The translations under genes and the position numbers were made by a program. Shown one piece after another: positions 48,287-61,554 of a stretch of 64,000 nucleotides of DNA (positions within the stretch are counted from its first letter, which is position 1; each line of letters opens with the position of its first letter). The stretch spans positions 29,188,005 to 29,252,004 of the forward strand of contig NC_053414.1 of the NCBI RefSeq assembly GCF_016859285.1. The letters are read 5' to 3'. The DNA comes from Xiphias gladius. Its lineage: Eukaryota > Chordata > Actinopteri > Istiophoriformes > Xiphiidae. The notes under the pieces are model-generated. The model saw nothing but the letters and a program-made list of their open reading frames with translations. It was not told where the DNA came from and did not search any database.

Positions 48287-48712
48287 AAAAGAAGAAAAAA
48301 AACTTATGAACACATGAGACCAAATGACACCTAATTTGCAAACAAATTTCCATTTCAATCATCATATAGTTCAAAAAGAGTTCAATTCAAAAACACTATC
48401 CATTTCAGACATTGTAATCTCATTGTTATGGAGATTTAATTCTATATTGCAATAGGATTTCAGTAAGGACGAGGAAGATATTCTCTGATGGCTTTCTTGT
48501 TTTTACCCCTAAAGTGGAGTATAATATTACTATAGTGTACATAATGCATGTTAAATGTGTATTATTATGGATACTGGTAAAATATTACGCCAGTGAAAGC
48601 TAACATTTCATTTGATGAGTACAAAACACAACCAGTCCCAAACAGTATCATTTATCGGTTTCCAGTTCTCTAACGAAGACACACACTGTTCTCACACTTA
48701 GGTTTACTTACT

Positions 48713-51700
48713 TTAACCAGTTTGAGAGGTTAGGGGGTTGGCTGTCTGTGTGACTTGTTTCTTCACCTTCTGGTTAAATGCTTCAAGCTAAAAAAGGAAA
48801 AGAAAATCTTGAATAGAGGGATTTATGATTAAGTTGGTATTAAAACAACCGTAACCAGAGAGGAATCTGAGCACAACGCTGCGCTACGCTTGCATTGGGT
48901 AATAATTCAATATTATCACTTACAGACTGTCACTGGAATTATACTGTGATTATGATCATATTGTTTTTACAAAATTCTGTTGTCCAAATTCATGATTCTG
49001 AGGATATCAGAACAGAGTGAAGCACAGTTCATTGCACTGAACATCAATTTGATTATTTCATGTGAATTTGCATACATTTGTCCTATCATGGGCAAATACA
49101 TTGGCCCTATCAAATTCATAAGGTACGCCTGTACAGTCTAATGCAACCCAATACAACTGTTCTGCCATAAAGTCTACTTTTATGGTGCCTCTAATGTTCA
49201 GGTTTTGTTAGATTATACAGGTGTACCTAATAGAGTGTTCACGGAGTGTATATAGATTGACTGAGTGTCTACAGCCATGACAGCGGCAAAGAGAGGCTGT
49301 AGTCTCAGCGAAATGCTAACATGCTGCACATGCTATACAGAGCATAGCTGATGCTGATGGGAATGATGGTAGTTTGGCAGTTATTTGAAACCAAGGTATG
49401 AGGTTCACCAAAGTCACCAGGATTCATCCTCAGGACACCATGAATGTTTGTACAAAATTCCTTCGCAATCCATCCAATAGTTATGGGGATATTTCAGTCT
49501 GGACCAAAGTGGTGGACAAACCGAAAGTCTGACGCTGCCAGCATGGCTAAAAATAATGATATTTGTTTTTTATCTGCAGGAGGATCTGGATATGTCTCAA
49601 AACACACATTCTCATAAACAATCATGTTAATTTGTGAAGTAGGTGCAGTGCTTTATCAGAAAATAGCAAAAAATGTTTCCCCAGTCTGAAATATTGTGAA
49701 TTCCTTTTAAAAACTCCTGAATCCACAAATTAAATGTATCACTGCATGGCTCATGACCCAACTTTCTAGCAAATTTCAGTGAAATCTGAAATATATCTAT
49801 AAATATATCTGAGATATCCTGCTACAAGACGTATAGATGAACAGGACAAAAACTTCACCTCCTAAATGAAATGGATTAGTCCTCCACTAACCTTTTTCCT
49901 CAGGTTCACCTTTATTTCTTCCTCTGTTGGCTGTATTTTTTCCTCTTTTGACTGCCCGGTTTCTGAGTCATCTTCATCACCCCGTGAAGCCTCCACCTTC
50001 CCTGCAGAGTCTTTACTCTGTTTTGCTCTTTTTGCTGCCAATTTTTGTTGTCTATTTCTCTCTTTTAACTTTTGAAACCATACACGACACTTCCTTATGT
50101 ATTTTCCCTTCCTCTTGTGACCTTTTGTGAGTTCTTTTAGACAGCTCCGAGTGGTTGACTGTTTAGTGCTGATGACCCGCAGGTAGCGACAGCCAGCTGA
50201 TCCAATCTGGCCTTCACTCTTGGACAGGTCTGGATTCACAAGTAAATTAATGTCCTCAAAGGGATCATGATGAGGGTAAACCATGTTAGGTGCCACTACA
50301 GAGCCAGGAAAGTAAAGGTCGCTGTTCTGTGGATAAGGATACTGGCTGGAATCAAGAGGGGGAGGAATGGCACCCTGAGTAAATGCCGAGTAAGAATTTG
50401 TAGCAGCACTGTAAGTGCCAGTGCAGTAGGCAGTGTACTGGGAGTACTGGGACAAACTGTAATCTGGAAATGCCGAAATAGCAGCAGGGTGGGAATAGGA
50501 ATAAGTTTGTTCTTGTGGATATGGATGATGATATGTAGAGATCTGTTTGGAGTCTTTTCTGTCTTTGTCTACATCCCTGGGCCTCTGTGCTTCCTTGCTG
50601 TCCTGGTTACCGTCATGAAGTGTTAGTCCATCTCTGCTTCTGCTTCCTGAGCAGCTGCGTTCAGATGCTCTTCTTCGTTTTGAGTCTCTGCTGTGAGAGC
50701 TGCAAAGGCGAGAGGGGCTGGTACTAAAGCTCCTAGAGGTCGATCTTGAGGTAGAGGAGGAGGAGGAGGAGGAGTAGGCGGAGGAGGAGGAAGAGGAGGA
50801 GGAGGAGTTCCTGTAATGTCTGTGGGTGCCTTTCCGGTGACTCTCGTGCTCCCCTCTGCTTTCAGCCCCCCATCTGCCTTCATGTTTCTTTCCATACAGC
50901 CTCTCCTGAGTCCGGTCTGCTAGTTTGCTCATCTCCTCCACTTCCAGGCTCAACCCCAGAGTTTTAAGAATGTTCTGTAGCTGTTCACGCTGCTCATCCA
51001 CCTTTGGTTTTTCTTCTTCTTTCTGCTTCTTCTTTTTCACTGCTGGAGGAGACTTTGATCGACTACTAGAGCCAAAAGAGTCGTCTCCTCCGTCAGTCTT
51101 CTTTTCCTCATCAGGCAGGGAGAGTCTCTCGTTGTGGGATCTCTCTGTAATCAATGCCTCAGTCTCACTTTCTCCACTGCTGGCCCGACTGGGGTCCAGC
51201 AGGGAAGCTCCACTGTTTGATCGCTGGCTCTCGCCCGGCTCTGGCTTGTTCTCCACAGCAGGTGGCTGAATGTTTAGGAGCTCCTCACCTAAAGCAAGAT
51301 CCTCACTGTCATCATTGACAATCCTGCTGAGCAAGTCGATGTCCACACCTTTGTTCAGCACACTGAGGAAGCGCTGGAAACCTTTGTTGTCGCTGTTCTC
51401 CCCTTTGGTTGGTGAAGCAACACTTTGGCTGGGAGGCGGTGTGACATCAGGGACCTGGGAAAGGTCAGATATACATAGACATCACTTATTGTTAAAATAA
51501 TAATCCCTATGACTAAACCCGAGCAAGCCTTGAGGTGTGGTCTCATTCAAGGTACAAGGTTCAACCGAAGCAGGATTTTATATCCAGGGAGAAAAGTATT
51601 ACGATGTGTTGCAGTTGATCAAAGCAAGCTAATGTAGCACCATTAAATTCAACAATGCGATTACTTTTTTAATTTAGGAGGAGGTCTTATGAACTGTTTG

Positions 51701-54700
51701 TAAAGAAATCTTGACTACACTGTTGGATTACATCACGATATCAAGCACCATTACATCTGCTATTTTGATAATTTTTCTTATCAAAATATTATGATGTAGC
51801 TCAAGTGTTCTTTTCTTTTTTTTGTGTTTAAAATTTTCCTTTTTATTGACAGCCTTGGGATTCACAGGAAAATTACAAATACTACAGTCTCTGTTTAGGC
51901 AGTGAAGCCTGTTTAGTGTCTGGTCACATGACTATCCAGTGTGCAGTCAAGCTCAGTGACACTGAGCAGAAAGAGGTACGATGTAAAATGTCTAGCACCT
52001 TAAACAGCAAAGAGAAAAGTATGTTGAATGCGTGACAGTGAAAGCCCTGACTATTAAAGAGACAGCTGAAAGCCAGCTCAGGATTTCCCCCTGCCATTAT
52101 AAGACTTAGGTGTAGTGCCTAAGCATTTTTGCGCAGAGTCTTAACTGAATGAACAAAAAAAACTATGCTGAGAGTCTACCGCTCTGGAGACAAAGGATGC
52201 CGTATTGGCCCCAATACAAGAAAATCATTTTTTTTCTGAAACTTAGGTTTAAAAAAGTGGGGGCTGTCATGTATATCGTGACCAGACAATTATGTGTTCA
52301 TTCATCACAAAATATATTATTTTTGAATGGAGAGAGTAGCAGTGTAACTACAGTCTTTTGCGGAATGTTGCATTATCGTTTATTTGTAGTCTTATTATAA
52401 TGTTTCCAGTCCATCTATAGCGAGTCTTTCGGAGTTAATCAGCCTTAAAAGCGTTTGGTTATTCCAGTATAACCTGCAAGCGTTTCTGAAGGCCAGTTTA
52501 ACATGTTCTGCTGCCACAGAGGAAATGAATTCATGACCAGTCATGACGTGCACCCCAAATGACAGACACACAGAGATTGCTGATAAAATGACAGACAGGG
52601 CCAGTAAAAAGTTTATAGATCTTTTTACGGTCCACCGGCCCACCAATGCAGGGCCAGTCCAGCTGTCAAAGAGCCAAGAATTACACCTGTCACAGATGAT
52701 GAGCTCAAAAAGACAGGCTGAAAAAACATTAACACCCAATCTATCACAGCGCTTAAGCCCTCCAGAAACCCAGGGAAAACCCTGCAGCCTGTAAGCCAAA
52801 CAGAACACAATAACAGATGTGTTTGAGTGTTACGCCATATGACAAGTCCTCACGGATTTATAAAGAAATCACAGTCTCCATAACCTACTACTTGGCAAGA
52901 GACATGGCGCCCATGTACACTGTTAGCAAAGAGGGATTTCAGACGATGATCCATTTAAGTTTGTACAGAAGTTTGAGTTGAGAAATACACATATCAAAAT
53001 TATCAGTAATCTGTGCATTTTCCTTGATAACCAAGAAAGTAGACTCATGATACCATTTGTTTATTATACAGCAATTGCAAATCGCAATATTGTCCACAGT
53101 AATCGCAAAATGACTTTTTCACCAAATCATGCCATCCTAGAAACAGGTTGAACAATGTTAACTGTACAACCATGTCTGACTGTGAATGAATTTTTCCTTC
53201 TTTAGGTCTTCAGGTAGTATTGGGCAGTGTTTCCACAGGTCACTTATAAGCAAGCCCAATGAGCAGTAGTTCATTGTTCATTCATTGTCACTAGAATAGC
53301 TGTAGAATCCAGATTGCCCAATTCCCAATAGGAGTTGGCACAACATCCAGGGTCATAAAGATATCGTGGACCGAGACTCCTGTCTAGAGAGGGAATGGTC
53401 ATAACACAGGCTCAGGCACAGACTGTATTCCCTCGAAATTCCTTATACCACGTGGCATAGGTGAGCGTAATTCATTGTGTAGGATTTGGTGCCCAGCAGA
53501 ATCTTCAGACATGTATGGGTAAGTGTTGTGGCACATGAAGAACATCCTTATTTGGAGGTGGTAATTGTTATGTGAGTTTAGTCTGGGTTTAAATACACCC
53601 TGATAGGAGGACAGGACCTTCAGAATTGGGTGTGCATTACACAGTGTTAACGGTTATTGCTCATCTCTTTTGTCTTCGATGCATCGAGCTTCAATAAATT
53701 AGGGATGCAATTGGCAAAGGACAAAAAAGCAGGAGAATATAAAAACATGGGTCACATTTTCAGGTCGAAAGATCTGGAATTCCAGATTAATCGGGGAAAA
53801 AAGAAAAAAAAATCTCATCCCTAGTAAATGCTTCCGCTTAAGACATCTGGCTATCCTGAAACTTTTACCAGCAGCTCACAAGATTTCCATCACACTGACT
53901 GTCTACTTTTCTGCCACAGGCACCCTCAGGACCCTTGCCAGAACCTCATACAAAGGCCGACACTCATAAAATAGCAAGATTGATATGCAAGTATTGAGGC
54001 CACTGGCATTGCTTTGGGAGAAGGTTTTCAGGATAATGACTGAACTGAAGCCACAATATAAAATTCCAAGTCGCACCACAATCTCAAGACACACAGTGCA
54101 GTGACACCACACAGTAAAATATATACATATATAGTACATTGAAGGATAGGACACTCTGATGGACTTCGCTGGATAGGGTTTCTACCTCAAACACACATTG
54201 GGGTCCAAATGGGAAAGTGGTCTCAGACTTTTGGACCCCACTGTATCCTTGGGCATTTTCTTACTGACATTTCTTGTTACTTATTGCTAAACATTAACAC
54301 CGATACCAATCTTTCTGCAATAAACCATTTTTGGCAGATATATATCGGCTGATTTATTCATCTAGCTTTATGTAGAAGCACAATGATGGAGTTATGGTAT
54401 TTTTATGTGGTGGGTAATTCTGAAAACAACTAATTATCACAGCATTATCTCAATGTGTATATGTCTGATAATTAAACCCTGTCCAATCTCATAATTTTTC
54501 TTGGTTTTTACTGGGAAAAAAATTCAGTAATTTTCAAAGGAATTTGTGATGTCAACTGTTATAGATCTTACAGTGTAAGCTCGACAGATCTGACAGATTT
54601 TGTAACATATGGCAATATCTGTCCATTTGTATTTTAATTTGAACCAACGTGAAATTAAGTTTAACTAAAAACGGAATTTTTTTCCCCAACAATAAATTTG

Positions 54701-55883
54701 GCTCTTTAAGGGCTAAGCAGGTATAACAACTGATCAATGGATTGATAAATTTGATGATTAATGATTATTAATCCAATTTGAATTATATTCAACAAAACAC
54801 TTGTTTCATATGTCATTTTGTTTTTTCTCTCTTTAGTTCTTGTGTATCTTAAGTTTTATTGATTAAATTATTAAATTTAAAAGTGGTGAAAGTGGTGGCT
54901 ATTTTCTAAAAAGATTTAATAAATTGTCATAACAGTATAATAAAACAAATATAAGTTAAAATAATAATAATAATCGTGATAATTATGATCTATAGGGGCA
55001 CTATAGATGAAAATAAATGCAATTAACTGGAAAGCACAACTATGTAGCTTGTGCTGCACTATACGGTAAGTAGTGAATAGTAGATAAGAGTTGATTTCAT
55101 TACGTAATGGTGTTTATTAAAAAAAACCCACAAACCTCCGTGTTTGTTGGTTGTACACAGGGGTCACAACATCTCTGCTTCATTAGTGCCTTCACTCTCA
55201 GTTTCAGGGGATGCTCTTCAAGCAGCTTACCATCTCTGCTCAGGCTAGATGAGTTTGTTCTCTTTTTGGGTGACCGGACCTGAGCAGACATAGAGGAAGC
55301 AATACAGTGTTTTCTCAACGTAACCTCACGGTCTCAAACAGCTGACTGATTACCTGATCAATCTACGACTATTACTAATCACCTTTGACAGAAAGCTGAG
55401 AGAATGTCGTTGCAGCAAAATTAAATTCACTCTGTCTCGAAGAGTTTCACCTTTGCATGTAGCTGACTGTTCATTACACGAAAGGCCTAGTGGTCTTGTC
55501 TTCTTCATAATTGGTTCAACTTTTTTCAAGGCAATGGCAGCCTTCTTAAGCATTATTTGCTCCTCTATCTCTCTAAGCTCTTTCCGTTTTCTTGCCAGCT
55601 CTGAATCCTCCTCATCTATTTCCAGCAGGTCTCCATCCGGGTCCTCGCCTTCTGACTCCTTATTGTAAAAGTTACTGGAGGGGAGACTGAGTTCCTCCCA
55701 TCCCACATTCACTCCCGTGCTGTTGTGTGGTTCATCAACAGTGTATCTTGAGTGTTCGTAGTAAGTGTCACAGTAATTATTAGTACTGAAGGCATTTCCC
55801 ATGCTGTTGTTAACACCACTGTTTATTGGGTCCAGACATCTCTGCAGTCTTCGAAAAGCATCTTCCCAGTCAGGTGGATTCAT
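48713..55883 (-). CDS. ZNF318-like amino-terminal module protein A (no zinc fingers)
   Basis: Four coding exons (55883-55383, 55279-55136, 51454-49892, 48787-48713) give 760 residues without phase conflict. Order: start MNPPDWEDAFRRLQRC; an acidic then charged helix (ELARKRKELREIEEQ); KGFQRFLSVLNKGVDIDLLS; a Glu/Lys-rich stretch; ILKTLGLSLEVEEMSKLADR ending QERLYGKK; a Ser run (50745-50815) and SR/RS-like residues; a Tyr/Pro/Ser-rich stretch; YLRVISTKQ; a basic Lys/Arg helix; and the end LEAFNQKVKKQ. The TIGL...TQERLxGKK block and RVI motif are as I recall them in ZNF318, a nuclear androgen-receptor cofactor, whose two zinc fingers are absent here. Nuclear location is likely; function unknown. 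Intron 2 is 3.7 kb. Confidence 0.75.
49255..49565 (+). repeat. Dispersed teleost repeat in the last intron of gene A
   Basis: Contains 'aatgctaacatgctgcacat', 'gtttgtacaaaattccttcg', 'ccatccaatagttatgggga' and 'tctggaccaaagtggtggac', a common fish repeat by recall. A related tail is at 63165-63225 ('ctgtacaaaatttcatggaa'). Confidence 0.65.
51460..55130. other. Long intron 2 of ZNF318-like gene A, no gene seen
   Basis: A minus-strand frame of 137 codons at 52395-52808 and overlapping shorter frames on both strands show no domain and no splice context. AT-rich elsewhere. Nothing assigned. Confidence 0.5.
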
Positions 55884-56600
55884 TGTTCAGCCTCGCATAG
55901 TTTGTGAAGTGTGTACACTCTGTAAAGTAGAAACAGTGTGGAGAAATGAATGTGGATTAGCAATGACCTGTTTGCAGACCTGTAGTTCCTGTACTGACCA
56001 TAGAGCAACTACCTTTTTACTCAATAGAAACAAAATGTGGTCACAAAGTGAACAAGCCCTCACCTAGAGACTGTTATCAATAATCTTTCAGTAACCCTGA
56101 CGTTAACTTAGTTGCATGTCGACTACTGTTGAGGAAAGAACGCCAGGGTTTAATAAGCCAAAATGCCTAAATGGCATTATAACATGGTATAATCTCCGTA
56201 GTTTGGCAAATCATGGACCAAACACAGTAAAACTGACTAAATCCTGTTTAGGTAGCATAGCTTGGCTGCTAACTGACTGTTTACCTACTATGGTTGCTCA
56301 CACGACCCCTTCTTCAGTCGCACCGTGGGGAAAAAAAAACATGTTAATTTTAGGCTTGTGTTAGTCAGAAAACGTAGTTCTTGGACAGTGAAATGCCAAA
56401 ACTAGGATTTAATAAGTTTCAGTAGTAGACAAGGACAACCGTTGATGTTAAAAGAATGCTTGAATACTGAAGAACAGAGGGGGCAGGGGAGCTGTCAGTG
56501 CTTCGGTGGAGATGAAAACTAGATAGTAGCAGCGCCGCCTGCTGGACGGAGTACACACTGCGACCAGCTACATCCCATGATTAGAGTTGACTTGTTCTCA
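55884..56600 (-). promoter_or_regulatory. Probable 5' untranslated region and promoter of ZNF318-like gene A
   Basis: Upstream (minus strand) of the ATG at 55883. No coding signal. The start site was not located; assigned by position. Confidence 0.35.
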
Positions 56601-58019
56601 TTTCCACTCACCTCTGACAAAAACCTAATGATGTACATAAACATGTCCTTCTCCTTTGTACGTAGAGAGTTCAATCATTACTTAATGATAAATTAATAAG
56701 AAAATAACAACTATATACTAAAACGACTGAAGCAACTGGAGGCTTAGCACTTGACCCTGTTCAGTGGGATGTAAAATCTGGACCTGCTTAATAGTGTCAA
56801 TGACAGGGCAACTTTGCCTGCAACCAAATGTGATGATTAGATTTTTAAAAAGTCAGCAAAATCTTACAAAGTCGTTCTTTGTAAACTGTCTCCTAAGCAT
56901 TATCAGACGTTGCATCTGGTTACACCTTCACCATCAGTTCTTCTGTTTCTAGCTTGCCAGCAGGGACTATTTGTCTTGCTCGAGGGCACTTCATTCGCAA
57001 GGATTTTAGATGATGCGGTGAAGTGAACCCAGGCCAACTGTTGTAAGGATGGTAGCAATAAATTCTACACGCAGATAATATATGCATTGTGCCATTACCC
57101 TGCTTGAATGGATATATGAAATGAGACACACAACCATTCATTTTCCAAACCATGCTGTGGCGTTTTACACCATTCTTACGTGTCCTTTTCGGATGCTGTA
57201 GATTTCTGTACTGTGTAGTGGTTCATGACAATAACAATGTACTGTGCAGCCTGCCAAGTACCACAAACTGACATTTCGACTTTTGGACATGACAGTCCCA
57301 TCCATTTTTTGCTTCTTTGGAGAAAAAAAAAAAATAAATAAAAAAGGACTATTGGTGCAATTAAATAGCTCTTCACCATTTACTTAGAATCATTGTATTT
57401 ATTATGTAATTCAAATATGTACATAACAGTTTTCTAAGCTGGCAAGTTTAAGTGTAAAGCACATTCTGTACACTGGACTATGGTGCATTCCGTAAGGGTA
57501 ACGGCTGTATCCTACAATAAGACATTTGCAAACAAATGTAATTTCAACAAAAATTATAATGCAGCAAATTATTGTGTTAAACTAATTTTGAATGATAAAA
57601 TTAAGATGACAACAGTTTCAGAAATCAATTAAAAAAAAAAAAAAACATTTTCTGCACACTGTGTTTTTCTTTAGCATGATATTGTGCTATGGGTACAAGG
57701 ACAGACTGGGTAATGGACGCAGCTCCATCACCACCTGAAAGTTTTGTGAACTAACTACTGTTAATAATTTAATTGTTGGTCTTGCTTTCATCATTTTTGG
57801 CATTACTTTATGTTGCTGCAGGACAGGTTGATTGCAAATGTTCGGTGTTGATTTTCTCTGATTGATGTTCAAACATTTGATTTGTAGTTACAACAGGACA
57901 CGCTGAAGGCCCATCTGCTAACTCTATGAATATTGTCTACTATTCTCCAGAGGGAGAAGATATTTGTTCCACTCTATCAGTCAGTTCTAAAGTCAGATTT
58001 TTACCCAATGCAACTGTCG
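56600..58019. other. Spacer and probable 3' untranslated region of ZNF318-like gene B
   Basis: Between gene A's promoter and gene B's stop codon. Short minus-strand frames (57687-57872, 57176-57379, 56920-57153) have no recognisable domain. The part near 57650-58019 is probably gene B's 3' untranslated sequence. Confidence 0.4.
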
Positions 58020-60263
58020 TCATCCAGGTTGTTTGGTTTCAATGACCTGCAAACATCGGGGCCTTGATGGGGTTTTTGATTTTTGTGTTGTGTTCAGCGG
58101 CTGAATTGGGTTTGTATTTGGTAGGTTAATAAAGGTTGACTGAGGATTACTAATGTGTTGTGGGAGTAGATGCCTTGTTTGAGTGAGTACTGCTGGAAAG
58201 ATGTTCAGAGGTGGGATATGTGGGTATGGGAGGAAGGGAGGTAGGCGAGGCAGGAAAAGCCCAGATCCAACACGGGGCAAGTTAGGAGGCAGAGCTGGAG
58301 GCAGAGCTGGGTAGGGCAGCGGTGAACAGTTCACTGGAGAGTACATCGGCATCACATGTGTAAGGGGTGGTTCGGATAAACTGTATGTGGTATTTGGAGA
58401 AAATGTGCGCAATGCAGCAGTGCTTTCCTGGGAGTTAGTTTCACATTTTTCACTGTCCTGTAAAGAACTACTGCTGCCATTCTGGCCATATTCAACAGCT
58501 TGATGTACCTGTAACTGATTTATCTCTGTTACATCCCTCTGAGCACCACATGAGTCTTTTTTCATGTAAGTGTCCTGAGTCAAAGAGCTGAAATTAGATC
58601 TGCTTGATGATGACGATCTACTTCGACGCCTCGGAGAAAATGCTTGCCTTGTGTCCCCTTCCCTACTTCCTCTACAATGGCGGCCCTGGTCACTCTCCTT
58701 TTTTCCGTATAACCGCTCCTGGATTCGATGAGACATTTGGCCCAGTTCCTCAGATCCCAAATCCATGCCAATGGCCTGCAGAACATCTTGCATTTGCCTT
58801 TGCTTGTGCTCATCCTCAGGGGTCAGGGTTATCTTTCCCACCACTGATGGAGACCTGGATCTACTGTTTTGGCTGTCGAAGTTTTGTCCTCCGTCACTCC
58901 TTTGCAGAGACTTTTCATCAGACAGGGAGCATCCCTTTGGGCTGAAGGACCTGTGACGAGGCTGCGGTGAAGCTGGTCTCTGGGATCCTTTGATCTCACT
59001 CCAGTGGCAGTTATTTTGGTGGCTTTCTTGGTGCCTCCCTGCAGAACTGGGAGACCACAGACGATCTGCACCGTTTATGAAAGAAACTGGAGAAATTGGT
59101 TCATCATTGACTTCCGGAGAGGTCTGAGTTACTATCTTGGTGAGCATGGCGACATTGACACCCTTGTTGAGCACATCGAGGAAACGCTGGAAACCCTTGG
59201 TTGACTTCTGCTCAGGAACAGTAGGACTTTGATTGGTGACATCACTCTCAAAAGACTGATAGGAAACACACAGAAGAAAACCATAGTTTATGGAACTATT
59301 ATCTGTGGTCTCTTGTTTGAAAAAGATATATGTAGCATATTAAACAATCTGTGAAACCAACCCACCTGTCCACTAGATTCGTTCAATGGAAACCTTGTTC
59401 TATTTTGATGATGATCCTCATGATCTTTGGAAGGACTGTCATCCCTCTCTCTGGGTTTGCCACAGCTCTGTTGAATATAGGAATTAAAAAAAAAAAAAAA
59501 CGAACAAAAAAACCCAAAGAAAACCACAAAAGAGCTGACAAATAAGATAAAACAGATAAGGATTTGAAAGACAAAACTGCGTTGTCACAATGTTAACGCT
59601 CAGGTTCACAACGTGTCTATTTTGCCTCACCTTTGTAGAGTGCTCTTTTGATCGTGTCCTCTCCTCTGAACGGTCCCAGCTCCTTTCACTACGATCTCTA
59701 TCTTTATAATATCCAGACAATAGTCTGTAATCATCATGCTGTTGCCTGTAGGTAAACTCCTCATGCCGATGCCTTTGTCTGGAGTCTTGAGATGTTTTCC
59801 TGTATTTGAAATCCTCTTCCTGTGGTAGTGTGTGTTTAAAATCCTTGGGTACATGTAAATGTGAAAAACCATCTGGTGACTGACTGTATGTTTTATCCTC
59901 AGGCTCACGCCTGTATCTGTAATCGTCTTCATCATCCTCTGTAAACCTTCCCCTTTTATTTTCAGCAGCATCCCAATCAGGTGAAGACATGTGTTTTCTC
60001 ACTGGGCTCTTTCTGCTCCAGTCTCTGCTCACTGATTCTTTATTGTACGGCCTCTTAGGTGAGTCACTGTACTCTCTACTTCTGTTTGTTCTCTCTGTGC
60101 TGGTGTGTCCATCACCACCATATTTATGATAGGAATCACGTGGTACATCTCTGTGAGGTTCACGCCTTTCTTCCCATCTGTCGTCATAGTCTTCCCACTG
60201 CCTTGAACTTCTGTCACCATACTGTCGCCTGTGACTGTGCTCAGACCTGTTTGAGTACATCAT
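58020..60263 (-). CDS. ZNF318-like amino-terminal module protein B (no zinc fingers)
   Basis: Three coding exons (60263-59631, 59467-59366, 59255-58020) give 656 residues. Exon 1 encodes a highly charged Arg/Asp/Ser/Tyr-rich region (for example RSEHSHRRQYGDRSSRQWED) typical of splicing-associated disordered domains. Exon 3 carries the module shared with gene A: KGFQRFLDVLNKGVNVAMLT, then VLQAIGMDLGSEELGQMSHR ending QERLYGKK, then a Ser/Arg stretch, a Pro/Leu-rich stretch and CLQVIETKQ. The protein stops four codons after that motif, where gene A continues with a basic helix. An upstream non-coding exon is likely: acceptor just before 60300 and a donor at about 61370 (GCGGAAAAG before GTAATG). 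Transcribed in the same direction as gene A, so the pair looks like a tandem duplication. Function unknown. Confidence 0.75.
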
Positions 60264-60529
60264 GTCACAGCAACTCCAGCTGAGTGAATGTCAAATACTG
60301 CAGGAAGAAAGAAAGAAAGTGAGCTTTAAAATCATGAGATTAAGACTTCAGAAAGTCACTTTTCTCACATGTACTTAGGTAGTATTTGGTTTCTTATGAG
60401 CTCTAAATGCATCATGAAAACTTAATGCACTGAATTTGAGTGTAAATGGCATGGGCATGTATAGCTGCTAATGGAACTGGGTCACTGGTGTTTACTGATG
60501 ATGTGACTGCTGATAAAAGTAGCAGGATG

Positions 60530-61150
60530 AATTCTGAAGTGTACAGGGCTATACTCTGCTCAGATTCAGCCAAATGCTGCAAAACTTATAGGACGGTGCT
60601 TCACTGTACAGATAGATGATGACCTAAAACATGCTGCGAAAGCAACTCAAAGAGCTTCTAAAGGCAAAGAACTGGAATACTCTTCAATGGCCTAGTCAGC
60701 CACCTGACCTCAAATCAATTGAGCATGCTTTTCCCTTCCTGAAGACAAACCTGAGGGCAGAAAGACCCACAAAAAAGAAGCAACTGAGGGCAGCTGCAGT
60801 AAAGGCCTGGTGAAGCATCTCAAGGAAGGAAACTCAGCATTTGGTGACGTCAATGGGTTCCAGACTTCAGGGAGTCAATGACTGTGGAGGTTTTTATCCA
60901 AGTATTAAAAATAACCCTTATAGTTGTAACAATGTTGGTTTGACCAATTACTTTTATGAACCTCTGAATGGAGGGACTATGTACAAAAGCGGCTGTAATT
61001 CCTACACAATAAATGCGGTATTTTTATTAAACCTCTTGAATTAAAGCAGAAAGTTACAAATCAAATCTTGATGGCTTCATTTCAAATCCATTGTGGTGGT
61101 GTACAGAGGCACAATTACAAAAATTGTGTTACTGTCCAAATACTTACAAT
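60530..61150 (+). mobile_element. Tc1/mariner-type transposon remnant in 5' intron of gene B
   Basis: Plus-strand translation shows the end of a transposase: DDDLKH near 60620, the catalytic-end block PPDLKSIEHAFPFLK at about 60700, AAAVKAW at 60800, and MGSRLQGVNDCGG at 60850. The sequence 'ttactgtccaaatacttac' at about 61130-61148 looks like the right inverted end. The amino-terminal half and the left end are not seen, so it is truncated and inactive. Confidence 0.75.
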
Positions 61151-61289
61151 TTATATTTACAGTCAGGAACGTATCATTTGATATGTTGAAAGGCACAAAC
61201 GTAAAGTAATGTTGAAACATTTTATCGTCAGCAGGACTCTCAACCCGTGTGTTAACATTAGCCGGGTAACTCTACTAGCGATTTGATAG

Positions 61290-61420
61290 AAGAGCTGCTC
61301 TAACTAGCTAAACTAGCTAGTTAGCAATACTCAACAAAGCGTTAGGTAACAAACTAACGTTACATTACCTTTTCCGCAGGACGACTCCAATTCCTTTAAG
61401 CGGGGTACGATAAAATCCCG
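61290..61420 (-). promoter_or_regulatory. Probable first exon and promoter of ZNF318-like gene B
   Basis: A good minus-strand donor (AAAAG before GTAATG) ends at about 61370, suggesting a non-coding first exon just to its right. 61300-61324 forms a hairpin: ctaactagct, a 5-base loop, then agctagttag. Confidence 0.4.
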
Positions 61421-61554
61421 AAACTAGTTTTGGCAATTTGTAAAATCCATAACAACAACAAACTGTCAAGCAGTTAGCTAGCATTTGCAATCAAATTTTC
61501 ACTTGCAGGCGGCGGTACACCTCACCACCGCGCTGTTTGCTTGCTTTTCTAGCA

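Noticed and set aside
52395-52808. 137-codon minus-strand frame in gene A intron
   Set aside because: No domain, overlaps similar-length frames on the other strand, and sits inside a confirmed intron.
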